Shown here one piece after another: positions 24,701 through 35,900 of a DNA stretch of 64,000 bases. The notes beneath the pieces were generated by a model that worked only from the letters and a program-made list of their open reading frames with translations, was not told the origin of the DNA and made no database searches. Location of the stretch: contig OX387202.1 in NCBI GenBank assembly GCA_947561715.1, positions 17,373,001 to 17,437,000 on the forward strand. The letters run 5' to 3'. The number at the start of each line of letters is the position of its first letter. Positions within the stretch are counted from its first letter, which is position 1. The translations under genes and the position numbers were made by a program. Source of the stretch: Ascidia mentula (lineage: Eukaryota > Chordata > Ascidiacea > Phlebobranchia > Ascidiidae).

Positions 24701-26855
24701 TTTTTAATGGAAAATGCTGCGCAAATTTGTGTGGATCATGTTCCACGATCTATACAGTCTTCCTGTCTGTGCAGCGAATCGCGTTAATTCCTGTCGGAAT
24801 CGGTGGTTGATACGGTATTCATCACCGAGCATACGCAGTTGGCAATGAACTTGTGTAGGTACCCATCCCTTTGCAGCAAGTATTTATGTCTTCGAATTCA
24901 CTGTCGATGATTTTATACGTGCTGCTTATCTTGTAGGTACGTAGAAGGATGCATGGAGCGCATAAGGTTAACCTCTTAATGACGCGGGACAAAGCTCTAC
25001 TATTTGCTATAGAGATTGGGGCTGGCTGTAGCCTCCTGAAGGTTGTGCTGAAGACCTTTCCGGGCGTGGCATTTTTGCCTGAAAATAATCGTTCAGTCCT
25101 CAAGCCGTCTCAAATATGCTGAATTTACCATTGCCTCCACTTTAACCTCCAACAGCAACGTGTTCGTCCAACCGTCGAGTTAACGTTTAGGGTAAAATGA
25201 CCTCATAATCCTCCAACCAGTTCTGTTGATCATTTGTTTCCACACTCCACTCATTTGGATGACCCTTGTGGGTTAAACGACCATTTCACTCTTTGCTGCC
25301 AGAAAATTTAAGCTAATTTCCTTTATTTCTCAATGAATTTGAATGTAATAAAATGAGTCTGACACAAATTGCAAAGTTTTTAATTAATATTTTGCACATT
25401 TTTTGTAATTGTTTTGATGTTATGGACTCAGTTATTTGCACCTACAGAAGTAATTCATGCGTGTAAATGCTTTGCGAAAAGGTTATATGTTTCGATCGCA
25501 AGGGCTGGAGGAAATGATAAATACTGGATTGGTCAAAGGCGCTCGAGCCATATACCAAACAAAATGGTATTGGGGCAAACGTGTTCAATTTTCAGTAATG
25601 CTTTCTGCATCTCGATTTTAGTGTATATTTTACACTGCAAGCATTCGCTTATGACTATTTTGTCGTTAATATTTGTGCATGACTTTGTGACATACAATAT
25701 TAATGCTTTCCTGTACTCTTTAACATGTAACATCCAGCCACATATTTTTTCCTAATTTTGGGTTGATTTGTTCCCATTATATGTGTGCACTACGGTAAGC
25801 AGATAAGTTTGTTTCTAGCGCTGCAGTGATAGAGCATGAATTATGGATGGTAGCTCGAGGTGTCCAGTTTAAAAGCTGCAGGATCTTTGAGTTCGCAGAA
25901 TCAAACAATATTTGGGAAGGTTTTATCACGATCATTATATTTATTATGAAAGAAACGACATTTTGCAACTGTTCTGGTCTCGCCAAGTGATTAGTAAATT
26001 GTGCCACAATCAATCTGTGACTGCCTGTGTGATTACTACCTCCGTGCGGAATACAGATAGCGATTAACTGTCATATAAATGCGTTCTTGTTATCGAACGT
26101 TTTCAGTTGATGGTTTAGCCTACAGTCATTTCGACACGAACAATTTAAAGAAACTCAACATCAAGAGGGAAATAAAAATGTTCATCTCGTGTTAGTTTTC
26201 GTTCACTTATATCAACTCACTTATAAATGCTTTGACAAATGCCATAGTCAGGGGTTCACAAATAGATTCATCAGGCTTGTCCACAAGCATATGAACAATG
26301 CACAATGTTACAGGACCTACGATGCGATGCGTGTTTATGATGCTTGAATGTCATTGCGTAAACCACTAAGTGGCGACAGCAACGCTGGACCGATGTGTGA
26401 CTGAAATAGGAAGTCATTATGTTCGTACAACTGACTTGGAGCTCCACAATACAACAGTACACACAAAAATCTGTTTTGAGACCCGATATTATGCAAGAAC
26501 AGCTCGTCCACAATTTTGCAATGGAAATATCTTGCGGTGTCAGATCCGTCACCCAGCACATAGAACACAACACGCAATTGTATTCAATGTTGAGCAGAAT
26601 GGGAGACGCGACGGAAACCCATACACTACAAATATTCCCATTTGTTTGAGATTGATTTATTAATAGCGGCTCGAGGCTCACGCTTTTAGTGAAAAGAGCA
26701 TGTTTTTCTTATAAATGTCTATTTACCTTCCGCAGAGTTATTAAAATATGATAGGAATTCTATTTTATGAAAAGTCATTACATGAGCCTCAAACAGTTTT
26801 TGAAAAAAAACGCATGTAATCATAGTCTAATCTTTTTTCATGTAAATGCTTTAAG
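21701..26855. repeat. Block X, module A (internally duplicated, ~2.26 kb unit)
   Basis: Begins part-way through a unit. A gtaggattgaccaca landmark at 22,379 recurs near 24,638, so the block holds two diverged tandem units plus a leading fragment. The same block occurs at 37,821-42,990 and 52,631-58,277. Open frames at 24,009-24,458 (plus) and 24,822-25,103 (minus) persist in several copies, but the first carries a frame-disrupting base in module B and neither resembles a known family. I see no credible gene, RNA or splice structure. Confidence 0.7.
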
Positions 26856-27730
26856 ATGTTACGCAAACCCGTAAGCAATTTCACTGCCAGACAAAAAGTA
26901 GTTCTCTGACAAGATATCTGTGCTCTATACATCTTAGTTTTGTGTGTTTTTCTCGGCGGTCTTTGCCGGCGTTAACATTTGATTACCGGTACTTATCATT
27001 TGCCGGGATTAGACAAATCGACAGGGCTTCAATAAATACTAATTGACGCGATAAATAAACCAATAACGGTTCGTCTCCCTAACCCATCATTCACTTGTTG
27101 TACTTCTGTTTAGTGTAAAATTACCAAACCAGCAGTTTTACAATGTTTTCCATTTGTGTGCATAAGTTTGTGCGCAAAAGCGTCGCTGGCAGCTCCCGCA
27201 CGAATGAATCGCCCTGCATGACGTCACGCAACAATAATTTCGCTTTCGCACGATTACGTTCGCAACGGTTTAAACGTAAGTGTGATCGGCTGTATTTTAC
27301 AAACCTGTGACCGTATCAAGCTACATTTTTCACTAAAAATTGTGTGAAGTTCTGACTATGTCATATTTAAGTTATTTTTGATTTTAATTTTTTATATCAT
27401 ATGCACTTTAACGCTAAGCCGTGACTCGAAGGTCTCTTACACTTTTCTAAAAACAAAGACACAACAAGCAAAAGGATCCATGTTTTAAAGTTCCATGTAT
27501 ATTTTTTCACATGTGATGATTTGTGAAGCAAAGTATTTACAAAATATTCACAGCATCAAGCAAACACACTTGTGAATTCGGTGCGATCGTGGTGGTAATA
27601 AGTATATGCGGGTAATATATTGTTACTTCTTCTGAATTTGCACAAGGATATAACTTAAGACAACTTCTTTTGTTTTTATTAAATCACGTAAATAATTCCA
27701 TTTATTTGTTTTGTTTTGTCCTCCGTTTTA
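26856..27730. other. Downstream flank of ficolin-like gene A
   Basis: Non-repetitive-looking DNA shared with module B (45,731-46,568) and in part with module C (58,500-58,814). A strong donor-like gtaagtgt follows a short open stretch near 27,270 and is kept in B, but no complete exon could be defined. A polyadenylation signal, AATAAA on the minus strand, overlaps the gene A stop codon (27,727-27,732). Confidence 0.5.
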
Positions 27731-30431
27731 TTACATCACAGGTCTTATTTTCATTTCCGAACGTTTACGTGATATCGGACGCCACTTATTCGAATCGCCC
27801 GCACTTGTCTCCTCCTTGTAATACTTTCCGTTCAGGTTGGAGTAATGACAATCCCCATACCACCAAGCTCCATGGCATATAACAGCACAGTTTTCACCAT
27901 CTGAATCTTGATCTCGGTCATGTGTGGAGAATGGCCTCTGATTGTGATACTCCAGCCGATCAACTATTGGTGCAAATTTTCAAAAGTTTAGTTTGCGGTT
28001 CAGATGTTAACCAGCCAATCACCTGGCATACATTTGAAAGCAGTGAATGTTTAATATATATAGATTTAACGCATTTTGTGAGTAACATAGACAAATGTGC
28101 CAATAACACTATAATTGCGAAACACATTATTTTTTAATTCCAATTTTTCGTATTGCGCATGCAGACTTAGTAAAATTGCAATTTCAGTGCTTGAAGATTT
28201 TGTTTCCATTAATTATCTTCTTTCGGTTTTGGCAGCTAGCGATTTTCACAAATGATAAAAAAAATGTTTATTAACCTCCACACAAGTGATTGGCTCGTAT
28301 ATTTACTTCAAAAGTATAAACGGTCAACAGATGAGGATCTAAAAAGTCTTGTCAGGAGGCACGCGACCGGATAATACAAAATATTTTAGCACGCATCCTC
28401 ATGTGAGTTTTGTAACTCACCCACGATTTAGAGCAGGGGTGCGCACACTGCGGCCGTAAACATGCTTTATATTACATTTGTATTGTCGGCCGTGCATTGT
28501 AAAAAACCTAACAGGTTTTGCTTGGATGTTTGGCTTATTGAATTGTTCAGTTTTGGTTACAAAACAAAATAAAATCTTTCATTTTTATGCAAGAAATATT
28601 GGTAAATGGAAAATTTCATTACACTATAAGGGATAAGTAAATGCGAAATTATTAGTTTGGACTCACTGGCGACTGTTAGTAAAATAAAGTCTGTGTGATG
28701 CGGCCGGTATTATTAAAAAGGCTGTGCGCCCCTGAGTTAGAGACTTTATTAAACCTCCTTTGTATGAAGGTAATTAGATAAACATGTTTGCTCACTTACC
28801 TGCGTCACCAGTGTACCCACCAACAGTCAGACGGTAATTCTCCCCTGATGAACCGATGCTGAAGTTGCTGTGAAGATGGTACAAATAGGAACTCAAAAAC
28901 TTGGCACTCAAACGCACGCATGTAGTTACCTGTACTTTGCATAATACTTTGTGTCATCGAAATTTTGCAGGTCAACGCGGAGCTCTTGACGTTTCCAACT
29001 TGTCAGTTCGTGCATCAGCTCCAAGCCTTAATTAATTAACAAACGTGTTATTTGTTTATGCTTTTTACAAATGTTGTTGGTGTTTAGAGATGAAAAAGCT
29101 TTGCTTGCACTAATGCGCAGCCCAATATATGACAATCGTGACGACGAGGAAATACTAACACATTTACACACAAGCCTATCTACCGTTGTTAGTGTTTGAA
29201 ACTACCGCTGGAGGCACTAAAGAACGAAAACTAATTGGGAGTTGGTAAAATCTAAATAAACAAAATAAACAATTGATTTGAATGCGGGTAATGCTAATGT
29301 CGAATTACCTAACCAAAACTCTCCAGTCAAGGAACCAAATCCCTTTTCATATTCTCTCCAGCCCCGATAAAAATTAGTTGAACCATCATATCTTTTCTGT
29401 ACAACCTGAAAATTTAAAAAGAAAAACCAAATTGACATTGTCTTGCCTGGACTTAATATTTCCATCAAGCAATTACATGCATCCGTTATGTTTCAGTGTT
29501 CTATGCATGTTATAATTAAAATTGAAACAGATACTTTTACAGAAATCGTTTGTATTTCCTGCAGTAAATAATTTAAGGCATCCCGTTATATTACAGTTTC
29601 GGTTGCATAACATTACCTTGTTTTTTTAAATAAAATTAATCATTCTTTGTCAAACCTGTACAATTAATCGAATAAAAATATATTTTTTTTCTTAAAAGAT
29701 GAACTCACTAGCCAACCACCGCCATCAGTTTGCATGTCGCAATATCCTTGGTAAGGCCGAGGAGAGAATAAATTGTAAACCCCGCTTTGCGTCATTCCGT
29801 TTTGCAACGCATCCTTGCAACTGGCGTAAACAAAACGATTCATATCTCCTGCAAAATGAAACGTAAGCATTGGTTTTATAGGAATTATGTCCCTTTAACG
29901 CAGATACATCTTTACTGATATCGACAACATTGCAATAATAAAAAAAAAAATTTCACCAAACCTGACATTACTGTAAGATTGTTCTCCAATTCATCCTGTT
30001 TTGATGCTAATTTCACGACAGAAACGTTTACGTCTGTTAAAAGAATAGAATATATTAAAAATAACCTTAAATCATTTGTGCTTAAGGTTTAAACCAAGTG
30101 CCACTAACGCAGTTCCAAAACAAAAGTAAATGTTTTAACTTTAGCAAAACTAAATACGTTTAAGTTCAGTTTCCATTGCTTCCATCTTTGCTTCCAATCT
30201 CCTGAATTCATCTTCCCAGGTGTTATTGGCACCTGGTTCACCTTTCGGACCCTGGACACCATGAGGCCCAACAGCTCCCTTTGGACCCCGTTTTCCAGGA
30301 GGACCCGCTGGTCCTGGTATCGGATCTTCGTTGCTTCCTCCACAAGTCAGGATGACCTGATTGGCTCTTTGGCACAAGCTTAGAATTGGACAAGTTAGAA
30401 AAAGCAGCAAAATGCAGCTGATATTTGCCAT
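27731..30431 (-). CDS. Ficolin-like lectin A (collagen + fibrinogen-related domain), 7 exons
   Basis: Predicted secreted oligomeric lectin of 334 aa. My exon model on the minus strand: 30,158-30,431; 29,962-30,033; 29,709-29,848; 29,309-29,405; 28,930-29,026; 28,800-28,891; 27,731-27,963. All introns are GT-AG and the spliced length is 1,005 nt in one frame. Domains: signal peptide ([19 protein letters not shown]), a Cys before the stem, ten uninterrupted Gly-X-Y triplets ([13 protein letters not shown]...), a charged helical neck, then a complete FReD with [54 protein letters not shown] and GAWWYGDC, ending in KRSEMKIRP. This order is that of ficolins, which bind acetylated glycans in innate immunity; the actual ligand is inferred. 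I chose this Met because the upstream in-frame Met lies in a polypyrimidine tract before a conserved acceptor. The last exon has an extra Cys (VICHGAWW). Intron 5 is only 38 bp and intron 6 holds a hAT MITE. Confidence 0.9.
28434..28734. mobile_element. hAT-type MITE in intron 6 of gene A
   Basis: Starts CAGGGGTGCGCACACTGCGG and ends, read in reverse, CAGGGGCGCACAGCC, giving imperfect terminal inverted repeats. Flanks are atttagag (28,426-28,433) and agttagag (28,735-28,742), an 8-bp target duplication with one mismatch, typical of hAT. At 301 bp it has no coding capacity. Copies sit in the equivalent introns of genes B and C, so insertion preceded the gene duplications. Confidence 0.85.
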
Positions 30432-30450
30432 CTGAATTTTGAAAGTAGGC

Positions 30451-30452
30451 CT
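30451..30452 (-). other. Conserved 3' splice acceptor upstream of gene A start
   Basis: In minus-strand sense, tttcttgtttaacttctgtag precedes the ATG by about 20 nt: a pyrimidine-rich tract ending in AG. The same arrangement is kept in B and C. It may accept a spliced leader, as happens in tunicates, or end a 5' UTR intron. The choice cannot be made from sequence alone. Confidence 0.5.
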
Positions 30453-31256
30453 ACAGAAGTTAAACAAGAAACAACATGAAATGTTACATGCTGATTATTT
30501 CAAGTCGGATACAGAAGAATGCATTACAAAAGGAAACTACCCTTTTTATTACAATTTATCCGCTTGTTGTCCATTTGTGTTTAATTGAGTTGCGCATTTT
30601 GTTTTTGTATCACTTTTTATTCATCGAAAATGTGGTGTTTTTACCCACGACATATGAATGTACAAAAATTAGTAACGTACAGATAGTTTCACATCACAAT
30701 CATTACAGTGGGTTTTAAGAGTTCTGTTTTAGGTGAGCTGAATTGCGAAACTGCGTTTTTTCGGCGGTTGTTGATTTGATAACTTGGTTGTTTACAATTG
30801 AACTATGTTTTTAGCCGTGTGACCTCATTCAAAAACTTAATATTTAACATACAATTACGACTGCACTTAACCCAGATGATTTTAGCGTTTCATATCTTTC
30901 GTCACAAACTCCTCACACTGTGCAAACATACAAACACCTCTACACAGAGCAAATCCCTCTGTCTTCATTTGCAACGATAATTAAACACTCTGTCTCTTTT
31001 TTTGGCGAAGGCACTGCCAACATTAGCACGTAACCACTAAAGATTCGAGAGTTTTCAACTGATGATGACATAAGCACTTGCCCAAACGTTCAAAATATAT
31101 AAAACAGGGCAAAGTTTACGGACCAGACTCTATATTCTCAGAATCTTATCTAGATCTGCAACAATATTTCAAGCTTTCAGACGCTTATATACTTGAGTGT
31201 TACATCAGTTTGTCGAAAAACAAAAAAGGCGGTTTGCTGGTAATATTTGAATCTGG
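30453..31256. other. Upstream region of ficolin-like gene A
   Basis: About 0.8 kb between the gene A start and the minisatellite, highly similar in all three modules (49,226-50,028 and 61,561-62,387) and so part of the duplicated unit. It should contain the gene promoter. I could not identify a convincing TATA box at the expected spacing because the true transcript start is unknown. A ctgatgatga motif near 31,060 is discussed among the rejected items. Confidence 0.4.
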
Positions 31257-31616
31257 GAACCGTCAGGTACTTGTGGAAATATTGCAGGGAACCATCAGGT
31301 ATTTGTGGAAATATTGCAGGGAACCGTCATTTAATTGTGGAAATATTGCAGGAAACCGTCATATATTTGTGGAAATATGGCTGGGAACCGTCAGGTACTT
31401 GTGGAAATATTGCTGGGACCGTCAGGTATTTGTGGAAATATTGCAGGGAACCGTCATGTAATTGTGAAAATATGGTTGGGAACCGTCAGGTACTTGTGGC
31501 AATATTGCAGGGAACCGTCAGGTACTTGTGGAAATATGGCTGGGAACCGTCAGGTACTTGTGGAAATATTGCTGGAAACCGTCACGCATTTGTGGAAATA
31601 TTGCTGGGAATCTTTG
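31257..31616. repeat. 32-bp minisatellite, module A (~11 copies)
   Basis: Tandem array with a 32-bp period; successive ccgtca motifs start at 31,260, 31,292 and 31,324 (the second reads ccatca). The unit is about ggaaccgtcaggtacttgtg followed by gaaatattgcag. Because 32 is not divisible by 3 and the unit lacks stops, all plus-strand frames stay open, which explains overlapping open frames here. Copy number differs in modules B and C. Confidence 0.93.
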
Positions 31617-31852
31617 GGTCCATTAGCAAAGCCACAAGAAGTTTCTCATTGGAGCTATACAAAAGGTCAAGCCGTGGTAATTAAAATGTGTGTGCAAGCA
31701 AAGCAACAGATACGTCAAAACCACTCGTACAGGATGCAATCAGGACTGGTATCGGCACTCAAACCTCGGAAATAATGTGAAAGACATCGGCAAAAGGCGC
31801 AATGTGATTCCATCGAACCAACGTTCTTCGTATTAATGCAATGGATAAACGC
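31617..31852. repeat. S-repeat fragment between minisatellite and K element
   Basis: Continues directly from the last minisatellite unit into the ordinary S-repeat sequence (cattagcaaagccacaagaa and following), as expected if the minisatellite expanded within an S unit. Confidence 0.7.
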
Positions 31853-32920
31853 TGGGCACTTGCGCGAATTTGAAAATCGTTCGTAGTCATGGCTGACGTA
31901 AACATTCATCACACACAAACAACATTAGTGGCTGGCGGTGCGGTTTTCGATATCGCGGCAAACGGTCGGGTGTTCATACGAGCCGGCGCCATGCCGTGAA
32001 GGCGTGATTTTCTCGCTTGCACCGACTGATGGCGGAGTTAAATCTGATTTAACTTTTCCATCAACCGCAATGCTCGGAAGATTGTTTTCGCATGGTATTT
32101 CGATTGTTACAATGAATTTTAGGTGGTTTAAAGTACTTTTATTTATACATTGAATGTTTGGTAAATAAATACCAGAAATTAGTTAATAAATGATTATTAT
32201 TGTTCGCAATGACGCAATAAATTTTTTTTTGTTATTTTGAAAACGTTTGTTTAAATAAATCTGGTGCATCAGAGCCACAAACCTGGTCATTTTCTGATCC
32301 AAAAGTAATAGCAAACTAAATAATGCATTTGTTTAGAGTCACGCTCTGTACTTGATTATTTTATTGATTTTGAAGTTAAACGTTAACAACAATTTGTCCT
32401 ATCAACGATTTTACGATACAGAGGTCAAGGTGTTTTGGTTATTTAAACCGTACTTCGGGTATGAATCCCGCTGTCGCTTCAGACGGTGCGAAAATAATCC
32501 GCGAACAACCGCGTCTGTTGTGCAGAAGAGGGCGTTCCAAAACATATTTTTTCGTGCTGTGATGCAATCAAAACACATTCCCGTGGCTAGGTCAGATATG
32601 CTTTATAGAGCGACCATATCTGACCACGTTTGCGAATTCAAAGTCTCGGGCTTTAGTCATATCTCCCCGATCCATCTTCAACACCATTGCATATGGTTGC
32701 GGTAAACAAAAAAACATCACATCCTGCATGCGAAAATGTCTTTGCTTGTAAGCAGTATCCAAATACTAAAATTGTGTCAGATTGATTTCAGTTCGTATTC
32801 CGTTTCGTTTTAAGTCTATATATTCTAATTATTGCTATTTTTGCATGTTTTCGGGGGTTCGACGAATCCTTGCAGAGAATCCAAGGGGTTCGATGAGGTT
32901 GAAAGGTTAAGAATCACTAA
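31853..32920. mobile_element. K element copy, left end deleted
   Basis: Matches the K element from its internal tgggcacttgcg landmark to its right terminal repeat (ggttaagaatcact). The left terminal repeat and about 0.2 kb are missing. A 36-codon open frame starts with ATG at about 31,893 (MADVNIHHTQTTLVAGG...), shared with the copy near 63,199 but without the ATG in the other two copies. Confidence 0.7.
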
Positions 32921-35900
32921 TTAAGGTTCTGATACTCAGACAAGAAAGCAACGGAGCGGGACGAGGGAATCTGAGGGAATTTTGGGAAAAAGGAACATCG
33001 ACTTCTTTCTGCGTCTCTCTCGTATTTGAGCTGCATGTCTTGCTCTTTTTCGGTGCGAGCTTGGAAGTATGCGTAATGTGTAGTCACAGACTAAACTCAA
33101 TGCACAACTGTATGATTGGCTCAAATGTTCGCAAATAAAAAGGTAACAGATATTAACAAAATAATGCAATTTAAATATTTTAATTATTAGTTTTTTCTCC
33201 TATCTCTTTTAATCGAATGTTCACTGGCATCGCAGCCAAGGCTTGGTACCCAAGCTTGATCAGCCACTGTGGCCCCTATAGGCGCAATGGGTCTTTTGGG
33301 CCTGATGGCTAATAATTGCCTGAATGTCTCTCTGTAGAATTCACAATGGCAAATACATTAATTCGAATAACAGTTTATTATCAGGGATTCGGGAATAAAT
33401 TCCAAGCCCCGGCGAATAGCTTATGGAGTCTCAGTATTGATGGCCTTGTCACAATAATAATAGAGAATGCAATTGAACATGTAACAGACTGATCTTAACT
33501 CAACTTGTAATGCCATGCACTGCGATTTGAAACGTAATATCACGTGACAATGCTAGAGCAGCAGCGACATATAGTGGAAGAAGAAAAAGGGAATGTCAGG
33601 AAATGACTGTTAAAACTTGTCATTGTCCGCTGCAATATCCACATCGCTATATGACTTAAACCTTGGTTTCGTATATGTTTAAGATTTTCCCCGAAAAGTT
33701 ACGCTCAATATTTTGTAAAGTAGATATGTTCACATTTTACACAGCAACAGACAATACACATGGAAATATTTTTGGAAACCGTCACGCATTTGTGGAAATA
33801 TTGCTGGGAACCTTTGGGTTCATTAGCAAAGCCATAAGAAGTTTCTCTCAGGAGCTATAGAGAAGGTCAAACCTTGGTAAGTAATATGTTTGTGCAAGCG
33901 AAGCAACAGATTCGTCAAAGCCACTCGTACAGGATGCAATCAGGACTGGTATCGGCAATCAAACCTCGGAAATAATGTCAAAGACATCGGCAAAAGGCGC
34001 AATGTGATTCCATCGAACCAACGTTCTTCGTATTACTGCAATGGATAAACACGGAAACTGCATAATGGTAACTGAATTTAATGCCTCACAAAAAATAAAA
34101 CAACATTTTGGTTTGATACATATGACGATGCATCAGCACAAAACACACTTCCGGTGTCTCTACGGGGGAAATTGCTACTTACGTGCAAGTTTCATGTATT
34201 TTCCTTTACCAATGAAAGGGCGCACAAAAACACAAGGGAATATACTGGAATAGTGACATAGCCATATTTATGTGAATCATCAAACAGATCAAGTTATTTG
34301 AACTTTGGCATTGCGTGAGAATGAAACAATTTCCCACATAACATTTCCCAAATATCTAAGTTCTGATACTGCGAAATGAATCAAAGTTTGGAGTTTGTCT
34401 GGATGGCAAATTTCTTGTTGTATTACACATAACTGTGATTTGGTGTTGATTATAAAGAGGGTTTCCATACCATGCTTATTTCTGGAATTTGTGCATATTT
34501 CCACAAGTAGTGTTTTTGAAAATAAAACTCTGCCCCTTTCCAAGACACGTGTTTCCTTTGGACTTGCGTGCTTGTATTTTGTTTATGTTTTGCATCCTAC
34601 CGAGTCTATTTTTTCAAAAATTACGGATTATCAGTGACATGGCGCGGTGGTAAACGATTTCTGGTGGACCACCTTCAGAAAAGTCCAATCATTCTGACGA
34701 ATTAATATATCTTCAAGATCGGACGAAGTGTGAAATGCATCAGAAATGCCGACGTAAAAAGCAACATACTTACGTTGTCGATAATAACCCCGGGTGTAAC
34801 ACGTAATAGTAATTGCTGCAGATTGCTGCATAATAAACCGTGCAAATGAAAGCGTTGGTTTGAGTTTGATCTTTGCATGAAAATGCATTAGAAATGTCGA
34901 CATCTAAAAGCAACGTGTATATTTCTGAGTCCATGTCGGTGGTAACCCTATGTGTAACACGTAATTGTGATTGCTGATCATTGGTACTTAATAAACTGTG
35001 CATAGAAAAGCATTGGTATCATTCCCAGTGGGTAAAATGGCATGACTTCCGGTCACAGACAAAACTTGCGTAAGGTTTTTGTACTGGAACCTGCAATAAC
35101 GTACATAAGTCGGCTAAGACGAAGAGGGACGTTTTGTGAAGGAAGATTGAGAAAAAAGAACGTTGACTTCTTTCTACGTCTCTCTCTTTTATTTTAGCTG
35201 CATGTCTTGCTCTTTCTCGGTGTGAGCTTGGAAGTATGTGTAATGTGTAGTCACAGACTAAACACACTGCACAACTATATGATGGACTCAAACGCTGCCA
35301 AATCAAAGGGTATCAAATATTAACAAAATAATGGAATTTAAATATTTTAATTAATAGTTTTTTCTTATATATTTTAATCAAATGTTCACTGGCATCGCAG
35401 CCAAGGCTTGGCACCTAAGCTTGATCAGCCACTGTGGCCCCTATAGGCGCAACAAATCCTGTGGAGGCGAAAGGCCTGTCTATTCCAACTGTCTCTCTGT
35501 AGAATTTACAATGACAAACACTTTAATTCGAATAACAGTTAATTATCAGGCATTTGGGAATAAATTTCAATCCCCGGCGAATGGCTTATAGAGACTCAGT
35601 GTTGATAGTCTGGTCACAATGATAATAGAGAATGCAATTGAACATCTAACAGACTGAACTTAACTCAACGCATGTAATGCCATGCGCTGCGATTTGAAAC
35701 TTAAGAGCACGTGACGTTGCTAAAGCAGCAGCGACATATAGTGGAAGAGTAAAAAGGGAATGTCACGTAGCGACAGCTAAAGCTTGCCATTGTCCGCTGC
35801 AATATCCACATCGCTATATGACTTAAACCTTGGTTTCGTATATGTGCAAGATTTTCCCCGAAATGTTACGCTTAATATTTTGTAAAGTAAATGTGTTCAC

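Noticed and set aside
24822..25103. 93-codon minus-strand open frame kept in all three X blocks
   Set aside because: Few substitutions separate the copies, so persistence of the frame is expected by chance; no signal, motif or splice context supports it.
30432..30467. Upstream Met of lectin gene A (MFNFCRPTFKIQ extension)
   Set aside because: Its codons lie in a pyrimidine tract directly before a conserved AG acceptor, and the extension would place a charged stretch before an otherwise standard signal peptide.
31078..31775. Three overlapping plus-strand open frames with periodic VRYLWKYC/GNRQVLVEIL peptides
   Set aside because: They are products of a stop-free 32-bp minisatellite read in three frames; no independent evidence of translation.
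34770..35003. Minus-strand LLLDVDISNAF segment resembling a reverse-transcriptase motif
   Set aside because: Only one short motif-like stretch; no further RT motifs nearby, the frame closes quickly, and the related sub-block at 13,240-13,600 does not preserve it as protein.
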